Notes: generated from the letters alone by a model not told the origin. DNA of 64,000 bases from Gemmobacter nectariphilus DSM 15620 (GCF_000429765.1 NZ_AUCM01000012.1:36604-100603), one strand, 5' to 3'. Shown: positions 53,448 through 61,468, numbered from the stretch's first letter. Numbers and translations: made by a program.

Positions 53448-53666
53448 ATGAAAATAGTTCAAGTCGGGGTTCGGTTTCCGGCCGATGTGAAGGCGTGGCT
53501 CGAAGATCAGGCACGCATCAACAGGTCGAGTCAGAACTCGGAAGTGATCCGTTCGATTCGGGAACGGATGAAGGCAGCGGGGGAAGATCTTGGCGGACAC
53601 GCCCCCGCCGCCGGGACGGATCGCAAAACGAACCATCGGGGGGCACATGACCACGCTGGCGAATGA
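53448..53666 (+). CDS. Ribbon-helix-helix DNA-binding protein, second
   Basis: A 72-residue protein with an Arc/CopG-type ribbon-helix-helix (VQVGVRFPADVKAWLEDQAR and RSSQNSEVIRSIRERMKAAG) taking up its first 47 residues. The last 25 residues are hydrophilic and unstructured. The ATG at 53448 follows an AAGAGGTGACT region. Its end overlaps the AlpA-like gene by 20 bp. It faces the Arc-family gene and could be the lytic-side or Cro-like partner in a two-repressor switch. Confidence 0.75.
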   Translation: MKIVQVGVRFPADVKAWLEDQARINRSSQNSEVIRSIRERMKAAGEDLGGHAPAAGTDRKTNHRGAHDHAGE

Positions 53667-53865
53667 CGCGCAAGCCCCCCTGCCCCGCATGTTGCCCTCG
53701 GGCGCGGTGCGCACGATCTGCGGGGGTGTCTCCAAGGTGACCCTGCACCGCTGGATGAACCGCCCCGAGCTGGGCTTTCCCAAGCCCATCACCATCGGCC
53801 AGCGCAACTACTGGCGCGAGGCCGACGTGATGGCCTGGCTGAACGCGCGCGAGGTGACTGCATGA
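53647..53865 (+). CDS. AlpA-type helix-turn-helix regulator or excisionase
   Basis: A 72-residue protein with a MerR-like winged helix-turn-helix (VRTICGGVSKVTLHRWMNRP and YWREADVMAWLNARE), typical of AlpA activators and excisionases of prophages and satellites. In P4-type elements AlpA activates integrase or excision. Start at 53647 follows a GGGGGCAC site, inside the end of the previous gene. Confidence 0.75.
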   Translation: MTTLANDAQAPLPRMLPSGAVRTICGGVSKVTLHRWMNRPELGFPKPITIGQRNYWREADVMAWLNAREVTA

Positions 53866-54065
53866 GCGAACTGCATGATCACATCCGGCAACAGGCCGAT
53901 GCCGCCGAGCTGCTGGCCCGCATCATCGACACGCTGAACATCGCGATCGACTTGCCCGATCGCAGGGACTTCATGTTGCGACTGATCGAGGAAGCGCAGG
54001 AAATCGGCCATTCGCTGGCTGATAACCTTGGCTGGGACATGCTTCCGAAAGGTGGTGCGGAATGA
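53862..54065 (+). CDS. Hypothetical small protein
   Basis: A 67-residue acidic helical protein (QADAAELLARIIDTLNIAID) with no recognised domain. Its ATG overlaps the AlpA stop by 4 bp and its stop overlaps the next start by 4 bp, so it is a working member of the early operon. Confidence 0.6.
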   Translation: MSELHDHIRQQADAAELLARIIDTLNIAIDLPDRRDFMLRLIEEAQEIGHSLADNLGWDMLPKGGAE

Positions 54066-54400
54066 CGATGGATCATCTGCCCACTGCCCTGCGCATCGAC
54101 TGCGTCGGCAGCGCCGCGCAGGACGCAAGCAATATCGCCGATCTGGTCGATACCCTGTTCGCGGGTCAGGACTGGCCCGCTGACAGCATCGTTCCCGGTT
54201 CGCTTTGTGCAATCTCGGACATGCTGCGGATCCTCGCATGGAACCTTGGCAGGCTGAATGAAGCCCAGCTGCGGCAGCGGTCGGCGCAGGTTCCCGTAGT
54301 GGCCCACTCGGATGACCCCAGCGCCACCCGCCCCCGCGCCGGCTTTGCGCAGAATGCCGACTGGCTGCCCCCGGTCTCTGACACATGGGTGATGCCATGA
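54062..54400 (+). CDS. Hypothetical protein
   Basis: A 112-residue product with no recognised domain; the central part (SNIADLVDTLFAGQDWPADS) and the tail are mostly helical and soluble. It is tightly packed in the operon, overlapping both neighbours by 4 bp. The residues LRILAWNLGRLNEAQLRQRS could form a short amphipathic helix. Confidence 0.6.
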   Translation: MTMDHLPTALRIDCVGSAAQDASNIADLVDTLFAGQDWPADSIVPGSLCAISDMLRILAWNLGRLNEAQLRQRSAQVPVVAHSDDPSATRPRAGFAQNADWLPPVSDTWVMP

Positions 54401-54633
54401 GCGCCGCCAAGCTGTTGTTGACGCTGGATGGCCGGCACTCCGAAGCCTATCTGGCCTATAGCATCGGGATGCTGGTTAAAACCGCGCGTCATGCCCTGGC
54501 ATCCGTGGAGTGCATTGACCTCGACGAAATCGAAGCCCGAGACCACAGCGTTGCCGAAACCCTGGCGATTGCCGAGGCCCTGGTCTGTGTCCTGCACGAG
54601 GCGGTGGCTGGGCTGGGTGCCGACGGTCAGTAA
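54397..54633 (+). CDS. Hypothetical small protein
   Basis: A 78-residue helical protein (LLLTLDGRHSEAYLAYSIGM at its start). No domain is recognised. The ATG at 54397 sits on the previous stop (ATGA) and the TAATG at its end couples it to the winged-helix gene. A longer start at 54385 is possible. Confidence 0.6.
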   Translation: MSAAKLLLTLDGRHSEAYLAYSIGMLVKTARHALASVECIDLDEIEARDHSVAETLAIAEALVCVLHEAVAGLGADGQ

Positions 54634-55316
54634 TGCGAGGCTTCGGCGTGGATCGTGGCTTCGTGGGTGGCGAAATACCGCTTCATATCTGGAGCGATGA
54701 CAAGGCGCGTTTCCGGTGGCTGGAGGCCATCCGGGGGCGTGGCGCGCTGTCACCGATGGCGCGCCTGTTGGCGCATGAACTGGTCCTGCGACGTGCGAAC
54801 TACAAGACCGGACAATGCAACCCGAGCCCCACAAAACTGGCAGAAGACCTCGGCTGTTCGGTCGATACGATCAAGCGGTCGATGGCCGATCTGGTCGAAT
54901 CCGGGTGCATCCGGCGCCTGTCAAAGGGGCCGGGATCCGGGCGGACTGCCAGCATTGTGTTCCTCTTCCAAGCAGAAATCGTGCCGTTTCCGTCCCAGAA
55001 AAAGGGGGCAAAAATGCCCCGTTTAGAGCAAGAAAAGGGGGCAGAAATGCCCCCAATCGACGAGAAAAAAAGGGGGCAAATCTGCGTAAAAAAAGGGGGC
55101 AAAAATGCCCCCCAGAACCATAGAAGAGAACCATACACACGCGCGCACGCGCGAGGCGGCGACATTCAGACCGAGGCGCAGGCCATCGCTGACCGCCTGT
55201 CGGCTGGAGAGAACATCCCGGCGTTCAAGGTCACCAAGACCCTTGCCCGGGAAATCGTCAGACTCGGCCGCTTCACCGAAGACGAGCTTTGGCGGAAGTG
55301 GCAGATCGAATGCTGA
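54633..55316 (+). CDS. Winged-helix replication-type protein with iterons in its gene
   Basis: A 227-residue protein. A winged helix-turn-helix occupies about residues 45-95 (CNPSPTKLAEDLGCSVDTIK, then SMADLVESGCIRRL), as in phage O-like initiators and helix-turn-helix 36 proteins. A linker with repeated KKGAKMP, EKGAEMP, KKRGQIC, KKGGKNAP follows (residues about 121-162), encoded by four palindromic DNA repeats. The C-terminus has AGENIPAFKVTKTLAREIVR. I infer an initiator that binds iterons in its own gene, as lambda O does; a plain regulator is the alternative. Confidence 0.6.
   Translation: MRGFGVDRGFVGGEIPLHIWSDDKARFRWLEAIRGRGALSPMARLLAHELVLRRANYKTGQCNPSPTKLAEDLGCSVDTIKRSMADLVESGCIRRLSKGPGSGRTASIVFLFQAEIVPFPSQKKGAKMPRLEQEKGAEMPPIDEKKRGQICVKKGGKNAPQNHRREPYTRAHARGGDIQTEAQAIADRLSAGENIPAFKVTKTLAREIVRLGRFTEDELWRKWQIEC
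55003..55113. repeat. Four palindromic iterons within the winged-helix gene, candidate origin
   Basis: Copies of AGGGGGCA-AAAA-TGCCCCC at 55003-55020, 55036-55054, 55071-55086 (right arm degenerate) and 55094-55113. Each is an inverted repeat of 18-20 bp; start-to-start distances are 33, 35 and 23 bp. A tracts lie between them. This fits a replication origin; the only alternative I can offer is a coding repeat. Confidence 0.6.
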
Positions 55317-55330
55317 GAAAGGAACGGCAT

Positions 55331-55549
55331 ATGCCGAACGTCTACACGAAGATCCCGGCCGATCCCGATCGGCTGATCGGGCTGCCCCAGATCGCTGCCA
55401 TCTGCGGGCTGAGCGCACCGACGCTTCGGCGCATGGCGCAGGAGGGGACCAACGCAATTCCCGTGCGCCGTGTCGGCGGGCGCTGGTGGGCATCGCGCAA
55501 GGCACTGGCCGCATGGGTCGAGGCCCAGACCGGCCGGCAACCCCAATAG
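55331..55549 (+). CDS. Helix-turn-helix DNA-binding protein
   Basis: A 72-residue protein with an excisionase/AlpA-like helix-turn-helix (LIGLPQIAAICGLSAPTLRR and GGRWWASRKALAAWVEAQTG). It is preceded by a GAAAGGAAC ribosome site. It may bind the origin or a late promoter; the function is not known. Confidence 0.7.
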   Translation: MPNVYTKIPADPDRLIGLPQIAAICGLSAPTLRRMAQEGTNAIPVRRVGGRWWASRKALAAWVEAQTGRQPQ

Positions 55550-55601
55550 CCATGTCCGAATTCCGGACACGGACACCAAACCAAATTTCAAGGGAAAGCC
55601 G

Positions 55602-55883
55602 ATGAAACAGGAAGACAGGGCTGAGCTGCTGCGGCGCCTCGATGCCGAGGCGAAGGTTGCCGGGGACGCGGTGGCCGAGGTGATCGGGCAGTTGACTGTG
55701 CAGGGGCTGGACCCCTTCGCCATCCTGGCCGGTGCCCATGCGCAGATCGTGGTTGGCATGGCCATGGTCTGGGGTGATGAGCTGGCGGCGCAGCGCCTCG
55801 AAAGCGCAGCTGGTCGGCTGCGCAATCCGCCAACGGTCGAGGATGTGGCGCTGGCGATGGTGGCGCCAGCCGGAACGGCCTGA
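55602..55883 (+). CDS. Hypothetical protein
   Basis: A 93-residue acidic, helical product (EDRAELLRRLDAEAKVAGDA) with no recognised domain. A GGGAAAG site precedes the ATG at 55602. It sits between two helix-turn-helix genes of the early/late junction. Confidence 0.55.
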   Translation: MKQEDRAELLRRLDAEAKVAGDAVAEVIGQLTVQGLDPFAILAGAHAQIVVGMAMVWGDELAAQRLESAAGRLRNPPTVEDVALAMVAPAGTA

Positions 55884-55979
55884 CCCGGGGGGTGGTTCTG
55901 GACTTTGCGCCCTGGCTGGGGACCGGCGCGGGGAACCAAGCGCGATAGAGGGCCGAAATAGGCTTTTTATCAATGAGTT

Positions 55980-56270
55980 ATGAAGATTGACGGGCAAGGA
56001 GACGGGGAAGTGGGCTTCGAAATGGGAAAATTCCAGAAGGCGGATGCGGACAATCCGCCCCTCGATCGCAGGCGCGCGGATGAAGTGCTGGAGCCGAACC
56101 GGCCGATCTGGGGGCTGGAGGAAATCGGCAAGGTGCTGGGGCTGTCGGTGAACAAGTGCCGCGAACTGGCCAAGGATCCCCGGGTGCCGATCTACAAGCC
56201 CGAGGGCAGCGGCCGCCACTTCGCCTACAAGTCCGAGCTGGTGGCGTGGTTGCGCGCCGCGAAAATCTGA
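55980..56270 (+). CDS. Helix-turn-helix protein before the head module
   Basis: A 96-residue protein with a C-terminal winged helix-turn-helix of the excisionase class (GLEEIGKVLGLSVNKCRELA, then GSGRHFAYKSELVAWLRAAK). The N-terminal 35 residues are acidic and disordered. It directly precedes the portal gene (78 bp) and could be a packaging or transcription regulator; gpNu1-type small terminases have a similar fold, but a separate P27-type small terminase is found downstream. Confidence 0.65.
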   Translation: MKIDGQGDGEVGFEMGKFQKADADNPPLDRRRADEVLEPNRPIWGLEEIGKVLGLSVNKCRELAKDPRVPIYKPEGSGRHFAYKSELVAWLRAAKI

Positions 56271-56348
56271 CGGGCAGCACGACTTTGGAGGACTTTGTAG
56301 GTTTCTGGAGGGTGACGACCACGGCGGGCAGCGCGCATAAACTGGTCT

Positions 56349-57548
56349 ATGCGTATCTGGCCCTTTTCCCGCAAGGCTTCCGAGCCTGAAACCAAGTCCC
56401 TGACCACGGCAGGATCGTGGGAAGAGCTGTTCGGCGTGGCTGCCCCGACCGCTTCCGGCATCGCGGTCAGCGCAGGCGAGGCGCTGCGGGTGCCGGTGGT
56501 GGCAAACGCGATACAGCTGATCAGCGAGGCGGTGGCCTCGCTTGACGTGATGGTGAAGCGGATCGAGGGCGGCGCGGAAATCGACGTGCCCGGCCATCCG
56601 GTTCTCGCCCTTCTGCGCGATGAGGCGAACGAGTGGACCAGCGGGTTCGAGTTGATCCGCCAGATCGTCGCGGATGCCCTCATGTCCGACCTGGGCGGCA
56701 TGGTCTGGGTCAACCGGGTGGGCGACGAGCCGCGCGAGCTGCTGCGCTACCGCGCCAACCTGATCTTCGATCTGGACACCGACAACGGCGAACGGCGCTA
56801 CCGGCTGGGCGGCCGGGTGATCCCGGCGCGCGACGTGATCCACCTGCTGCCGCCGCTGGGCCGTGCCCCGCTGTCGCTGGCGCGCGAGGCCATCGGAATC
56901 GCGGTGGCACTGGACCGCCACGCGGGGCGGCTGTTCACCCGTGGCGCCCGCCCGAGCGGCGCGCTGATGATGCCGGCGGGGGTGAAGGAAGAAGCCATCA
57001 AGGCCGCCCGCGCGGCCTGGCGCGCCGCCCATGAAGGCGAGGATCAGGGCCGCACGGCGATGCTCTACGATGGCATGACGTTCCAGCCTTTTACCTTCGC
57101 TTCCACCGATGCGCAGTTCCTCGAGAACCGCCGGTTCCAGATCGAGGAAATCGCGCGGGCGTTCAACATTCCGGCGCCGATGGTGGGCGATCTGAGCCGG
57201 GCCACCTGGTCGAACAGCGAACAGAAGGGCCGCGAGTTCCTGAGCTACACGCTGGAGCCGTGGCTGCGCGGGCTTGAAGGCGCGCTGCGCCGGGCGTTGT
57301 TCTCGGATGCCGAGCGGGCAACCCATGTGATCCGGTTCGATCGTGACGACCTGACCCGCGCCGATCTGGCGACCCGCGCCACCACGATCAACAGCCTGAT
57401 CGCCAGCCGCACGATCAACCCGAACGAGGGCCGCGACTGGCTGGGCCTGCCCCCGCGCGAGGGCGGCGACGAGTTCCTGAACCCCAACATTTCCCAGACC
57501 CCGGCGACCCCACCCGCCAAAGAGGACCCGACCGATGGAACTGCATGA
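56349..57548 (+). CDS. HK97-family phage portal protein
   Basis: A 399-residue portal protein that forms the dodecameric DNA gate of the capsid. Family patterns are ALRVPVVANAIQLISEAVAS near residue 45, PGHPVLALLRDEANEWTSGF, and the central EDQGRTAMLYDGMTFQPF followed by DAQFLENRRFQIEEIARAFN and PAPMVGDLSRATWSNSEQ, which are classic for HK97-type portals. Start at ATG 56349. The C-terminus overlaps the next gene by 14 bp. Confidence 0.93.
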   Translation: MRIWPFSRKASEPETKSLTTAGSWEELFGVAAPTASGIAVSAGEALRVPVVANAIQLISEAVASLDVMVKRIEGGAEIDVPGHPVLALLRDEANEWTSGFELIRQIVADALMSDLGGMVWVNRVGDEPRELLRYRANLIFDLDTDNGERRYRLGGRVIPARDVIHLLPPLGRAPLSLAREAIGIAVALDRHAGRLFTRGARPSGALMMPAGVKEEAIKAARAAWRAAHEGEDQGRTAMLYDGMTFQPFTFASTDAQFLENRRFQIEEIARAFNIPAPMVGDLSRATWSNSEQKGREFLSYTLEPWLRGLEGALRRALFSDAERATHVIRFDRDDLTRADLATRATTINSLIASRTINPNEGRDWLGLPPREGGDEFLNPNISQTPATPPAKEDPTDGTA

Positions 57549-57924
57549 GATCGAGGCCGAGGCGCAGGACCACGACCGGGGCCGCGACTTCGACCTTCTG
57601 GATCCGGTGACGGGCAAGGGCGTGGGGATCACCCTGCGCATTGCAGGCCCGGACAGCGCCACGCAAGCGCGCGCCCGTCTGAGGATGATGGACGAGCTGG
57701 CCGAGGCCGCCGACGATGCCGGAATGGTCAACGCAGCCGCCCGCGAGAAGGCGCGGCTGAACAGCCTGGCCGCCTGCGTTCTGGGCTGGAACGTGCGCGA
57801 GGCGGGCGAGCCGGTGCCCTTCACCCATGGCAACGTGCTGCGGCTTCTGCGCGCGGCCCCGTGGGTGCAGGCGCAGGTTGACAGCTTCGCGGCCGACCGT
57901 GCCGCCTTCCAGGGGCTGCGCTGA
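57535..57924 (+). CDS. Hypothetical head-module protein
   Basis: A 129-residue acidic helical product (EIEAEAQDHDRGRDFDLLDP at its start; ARLNSLAACVLGWNVREAGE in the middle). I recognise no family. It lies between portal and protease-capsid and overlaps both, so it is probably a structural or assembly factor. The central helices suggest it could be a chaperone, but nothing shows it. Confidence 0.6.
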   Translation: MELHEIEAEAQDHDRGRDFDLLDPVTGKGVGITLRIAGPDSATQARARLRMMDELAEAADDAGMVNAAAREKARLNSLAACVLGWNVREAGEPVPFTHGNVLRLLRAAPWVQAQVDSFAADRAAFQGLR

Positions 57925-59444
57925 TGGACCGGCTGGAAATCAAGGCGCAGTTCGCCGTTACCGAGGATGGCACGATCGAGGGGCTGGCCTCGGTGTTCGG
58001 CACCCCCGATCGGGGCGGCGACGTGGTTCATCGCGGGGCCTTTGCGGGCGCTTCTTTCCCCATCCCCATGCTGGCCAGCCACGACCAGAAGGACGTTATC
58101 GGCGTCTGGAATTCGGGCGAAGAGACCCCGGAAGGCCTGCGCGTCAAGGGTCAGATCACGGTCAGCGTCCAGCGCGGGCGCGAGATCCTCGACCTGATCC
58201 GGGCCAAGGCCATGGGCGGGCTTTCCATTGGCTACATGGCCACCAGCAAGACCCCGCGCCGTGGCGGCGGGCGAGACCTGCACAAGATCGACCTGTTCGA
58301 AATCTCCGTTGTCGCCATACCGATGCACCCCGGCGCGCGCATCACGTCAGCAAAGGAACACCCCATGACGGAAAAGACCGAGACCCCGGACATTGCGGCG
58401 CTGGAAGCCAAGATGGCCGACCTGGAGAAGAAGGCCGACACCACGGCGCTGGTGGCCCGCCTCGACAAGCTGGAGGCCAAGGCGAACCGGCCGCAGGGCG
58501 GCGCGGATGATCCGAAGGAGCCGACCGCCGAACGCAAGGCCTTTGCCGCCTATCTGCGCCTTGGCGATGCCATCACGGCCGAGGAACAGAAGGCGCTGAA
58601 CCAGTCCAGCGATCCGCAGGGCGGCTATCTGGCGCCGGCCGAGCTGTCTTCGGAAGTGATCCGCGATCTGGTCGAGTTCTCGCCCATCCGGGCGGTGGCC
58701 GATGTGCGCGGCACCACGGCACCCTCGACCATCTACCCCACGCGCGGCGACAGCACCAACGCCCGCTGGGTGGGCGAGACCCAGGCCCGCACGGCCTCGA
58801 CAATCACCTTCGGGCAGAAGGAAATCGCGGTGAAGGAACTGGCCACTTATGTGGACATTTCCAACCGGCTGCTGGCCGATGCGCCGCAGGCCGAAACCGA
58901 GGTGCGCAGCGCGCTGGCCGAAGACTTCGGCAAGAAGGAAGCCACGGCCTTTGTCTCGGGCGAAGGCGTGCTGGAGCCTGAGGGCTTCATGGTCAATGCC
59001 GACATTGCCTATACGGCGAACGGCCATGCGGCGAACCTGTCGGCCGATGCGCTGATCAACCTCATGTATGCGATGCCCGCGACCTATCGCAATGCGGGCG
59101 CCTGGGCGATGAACGGCACCACGCTGGCCACGGTCCGCAAGCTGAAGGATGGCGACGGCCGTTTCCTGTGGCAGCCGTCCTATCAGGCCGGGCAGCCCGA
59201 AATGATCCTCGGCCGCCCGGTGGTCGAGATGGTGGACATGCCCGATATTGCCGCCGACGCCTTCCCCATCGTCTATGCCGACTTCAAGGCCTACCGCATC
59301 CTCGACCGGGTGGGCCTCGACGTGCTGGTCGACCCCTACACCCAGCGCACCAATGGGATGACCCGGATCCACGCCACCCGCCGGGTGGGCGGGGGCGTCC
59401 TGCAGGCCGCCCGGTTCCGCAAGCTGAAAATGGCCACCTCGTAA
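57924..59444 (+). CDS. Fused prohead protease and major capsid protein
   Basis: A 506-residue polyprotein. Residues 1-140 are an HK97-type S78 serine protease (GTIEGLASVFGTPDRGGDVV) with catalytic H53 (LASHDQKD) and S101 (GGLSIGYM). Residues about 157-190 form a coiled coil (AALEAKMADLEKKADTTALV) like a scaffolding delta domain, and residues about 200-506 are the HK97-fold capsid protein (SDPQGGYLAPAELSSEVIRD, LATYVDISNRLLADAP). A separate ATG at 58365 follows AAAGGAAC and could start the capsid part alone. Confidence 0.92.
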   Translation: MDRLEIKAQFAVTEDGTIEGLASVFGTPDRGGDVVHRGAFAGASFPIPMLASHDQKDVIGVWNSGEETPEGLRVKGQITVSVQRGREILDLIRAKAMGGLSIGYMATSKTPRRGGGRDLHKIDLFEISVVAIPMHPGARITSAKEHPMTEKTETPDIAALEAKMADLEKKADTTALVARLDKLEAKANRPQGGADDPKEPTAERKAFAAYLRLGDAITAEEQKALNQSSDPQGGYLAPAELSSEVIRDLVEFSPIRAVADVRGTTAPSTIYPTRGDSTNARWVGETQARTASTITFGQKEIAVKELATYVDISNRLLADAPQAETEVRSALAEDFGKKEATAFVSGEGVLEPEGFMVNADIAYTANGHAANLSADALINLMYAMPATYRNAGAWAMNGTTLATVRKLKDGDGRFLWQPSYQAGQPEMILGRPVVEMVDMPDIAADAFPIVYADFKAYRILDRVGLDVLVDPYTQRTNGMTRIHATRRVGGGVLQAARFRKLKMATS

Positions 59445-59456
59445 GGAGCAACCGCC

Positions 59457-59840
59457 ATGCGTGATCTGTATTCCAACATCGCGGCCACCCTGGCGCTGGC
59501 CCCTGCCGTGCAGGCGGCGGCCGCCACGGGTGCCACCATCGACCTGCAAGCCGCCCGTTCGGTGGCCTTCGTGGTCAACACCGGGGCCATCGAGGGCGAT
59601 GGTGACTTCGGGGTGACCATTCAGGAAAGCGACACCACGACCAGCGGCGACTTTGCCGATGCGGCGGCTGCGGTGATCGACACCGACGCCCCGGACACGC
59701 TGGAGGCCTCGGCGAGCTATCGCCTCGGCTATCGCGGGTTCAAGCGCTATGTGCGCCTGTCGCTGACCAAGGCCGGCGGCACCAGCATCGCGGCCGGCGC
59801 CGTGGCTGTGACCGAACCCCTGACCCGCCCGGTGGCCTGA
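59457..59840 (+). CDS. Hypothetical structural protein
   Basis: A 127-residue, beta-rich product (ATGATIDLQAARSVAFVVNT, GDFGVTIQESDTTTSGDFAD, KRYVRLSLTKAGG). No family is recognised with confidence; small all-beta proteins right after the capsid gene are often decoration or stabilising proteins. It ends in ATG overlap with the HNH gene. Confidence 0.6.
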   Translation: MRDLYSNIAATLALAPAVQAAAATGATIDLQAARSVAFVVNTGAIEGDGDFGVTIQESDTTTSGDFADAAAAVIDTDAPDTLEASASYRLGYRGFKRYVRLSLTKAGGTSIAAGAVAVTEPLTRPVA

Positions 59841-60199
59841 TGCCCACGGCCGCGCCCAAGGTCTGCGCCTGCGGCAAGGTGGTGCCCCCTGGCGGGCGCT
59901 GCCCCTGCCGGGCCAAGGCCGATGCAGAGCGCAAGGCGCGGTTCGACAAGACCCGCCCCAGCGCCACCGCGCGGGGGCTGGGCGCTGACTGGCGCAAGCT
60001 GCGCGCGGCGCATCTGGCAGCGCATCCCCGCTGCTGCCGCTGCGGGGCGCCTGCTGCCGAGGTGGATCACGTCGTGCCCCGCCGGGAAGCCCCCGATCGG
60101 CGGCTTGACCCGACCAATCTGCAATCCCTCTGCACCCCCTGTCATTCCGGCGCCAAGCAACGCGAAGAGCGCCGCCAGTTCGGGAGAACACCCCAATGA
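59840..60199 (+). CDS. HNH endonuclease
   Basis: A 119-residue HNH nuclease. The motif is AAEVDHVVPRREAPDRRLDP, then NLQSLCTPCHSGAKQREER, with zinc-type cysteines in CRCGAP and CTPCH and two more in KVCACGKVVPPGGRCPC. HNH proteins beside head genes often assist DNA packaging with the terminase. It overlaps both neighbours, so it belongs to the head operon. Confidence 0.85.
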   Translation: MPTAAPKVCACGKVVPPGGRCPCRAKADAERKARFDKTRPSATARGLGADWRKLRAAHLAAHPRCCRCGAPAAEVDHVVPRREAPDRRLDPTNLQSLCTPCHSGAKQREERRQFGRTPQ

Positions 60200-60672
60200 C
60201 CATTTACGCGACGAACGGCGCCAAGCTCTATATCGGCGGGGCGCTGGCGGCCAAATCCACCGACTTCGTGCTGACGGACTTTGCCAGTCAGACCTGGGTG
60301 GAAGTCGGCGAGACCGAGGGCCTTGGATCGGTCGGCGATGCCTCGGCGGAAATCACCTTCGACGGAATCGCGGCGAACCGCACCCGGCGCCTGAAAGGCA
60401 CCCGAAACGCCGGCACCATGGAGGTTGTCTGCGGCATCGACTATGACGATAATGGGCAGATTGCCTTGCTGGCAGCCGAAAAGACCATCCACGATTACGC
60501 CTTCAAGCTGGTGCTGAACGATGCCCCGCCGGCCGGCACCCCGTCCGAGCGCTACTTCGTCGCCAAGGTCGGCAGCGCGGTGGAAGCCTTCGACACGGCG
60601 AACAACGTGATGAAGCTCAACGCCTCGCTCTGGGTGAACAGCAACGTGGTCAAGGTCAACGCGGCGGCCTGA
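60196..60672 (+). CDS. Tail-tube-like protein, first paralogue
   Basis: A 158-residue all-beta protein resembling siphophage major tail (tube) proteins (ATNGAKLYIGGALAAKSTDF, VEVGETEGLGSVGDASAEIT, VMKLNASLWVNSNVVKVNAA). It forms the tube that connects head to tail, if the assignment is right. The next gene is a paralogue. Presence of tail-type genes in the element bears on whether it is a complete phage. Confidence 0.6.
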   Translation: MTIYATNGAKLYIGGALAAKSTDFVLTDFASQTWVEVGETEGLGSVGDASAEITFDGIAANRTRRLKGTRNAGTMEVVCGIDYDDNGQIALLAAEKTIHDYAFKLVLNDAPPAGTPSERYFVAKVGSAVEAFDTANNVMKLNASLWVNSNVVKVNAAA

Positions 60673-60675
60673 TCC

Positions 60676-61131
60676 ATGCTTTACCCCGTCGCCGGCAGCC
60701 GCATCTTCATGGCCGATTTGCCCGGGTTCGAACCGAGCGCGGTGCCGTCTGGCGCCTGGGTGGAAATCGGCCAGGCCGAGGCTTTCGGCACGCTGGGCGG
60801 CACATGGCGCATGACCGACCTGGAACCCGCGCTGAACTTCCCTGACGGCCTTCCCGCTATGTCGCATCTGAAAACCTACATGGAGCGGCCGGTGATGCAG
60901 ATCGTTCTGGGCAATGACCCGACCGATGCCGGGCAGGCGCTGCTGTGGAATGCGTGGCGTGCGTTGGAAGCGTTCCCGTTCCGCATCGTCTTTCCCGACG
61001 GGGCGACCCGGCGCAGCTGGTCGGCGCTGGTGATCGACCTGCAAGAGGTGTTCGACACGGCGAACAGCGTGATCAAGGTGCAGGCCAGCCTGCGCCCGGT
61101 CTCGGAAATCCTGCGCAGCGAGGCGCCCTGA
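60676..61131 (+). CDS. Tail-tube-like protein, second paralogue
   Basis: A 151-residue beta-rich protein sharing the layout of the first paralogue: GAWVEIGQAEAFGTLGG matches TWVEVGETEGLGSVGD, and the ends DTANSVIKVQASLRP and DTANNVMKLNASLWV align. It starts 3 bp after the first and is probably the product of a duplication. Two tube-type proteins could serve as tube and terminator. Confidence 0.6.
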   Translation: MLYPVAGSRIFMADLPGFEPSAVPSGAWVEIGQAEAFGTLGGTWRMTDLEPALNFPDGLPAMSHLKTYMERPVMQIVLGNDPTDAGQALLWNAWRALEAFPFRIVFPDGATRRSWSALVIDLQEVFDTANSVIKVQASLRPVSEILRSEAP

Positions 61132-61132
61132 C

Positions 61133-61468
61133 ATGGCCTATGTCACGACCGACCAGATCCGCGATCACCTGTCCCTGACCGATGACATGGCCACGGCCAA
61201 TGCCGCGCTGCTGGCGCGCAAGCTGGCGGCGGCGCAAGGCCATGTGGAACGGATGCTGGGCTATACGCTGGCGGCCCGCTTCATCGACCCCCAGGCCGAG
61301 CCGGTGCCGGATGATGCGCGCGAGGCGTTCCCCGCACCCTTGGGCGAGGCGATCCTTCAGCTGGTCGCCTGGTGGTTCGAGAACCGCGAGACGGCCGGGC
61401 CTGGCGCGCGCGAGCTGCCCTTTGGCGTGCGCGAGCTGATCACCGAATACCGGGACTGGAGCTTCTGA
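61133..61468 (+). CDS. Head-tail connector protein (gp6-like)
   Basis: A 111-residue protein of the phage gp6-like head-tail connector family, which joins the portal to the tail. The pattern is TDQIRDHLSLTDDMATANAA at the N-terminus and LGEAILQLVAWWFENRETAG in the C-terminal half. The stop overlaps the next start. Confidence 0.8.
   Translation: MAYVTTDQIRDHLSLTDDMATANAALLARKLAAAQGHVERMLGYTLAARFIDPQAEPVPDDAREAFPAPLGEAILQLVAWWFENRETAGPGARELPFGVRELITEYRDWSF

Noticed and set aside
55003..55113. CRISPR array
   Set aside because: Four repeats of 18-20 bp with unequal spacing of 23-35 bp, inside a coding frame and with no cas genes; iterons explain them better.
55023..58328. Minus-strand open frame of 1101 codons opposite the early and head genes
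   Set aside because: It runs across many well-supported plus-strand phage genes, has no ribosome site or recognisable domain, and long antisense frames are expected in G+C-rich DNA.
58347..60203. Minus-strand frame of 618 codons opposite the capsid gene
   Set aside because: It covers the capsid, decoration and HNH genes in antisense and shows no domain.
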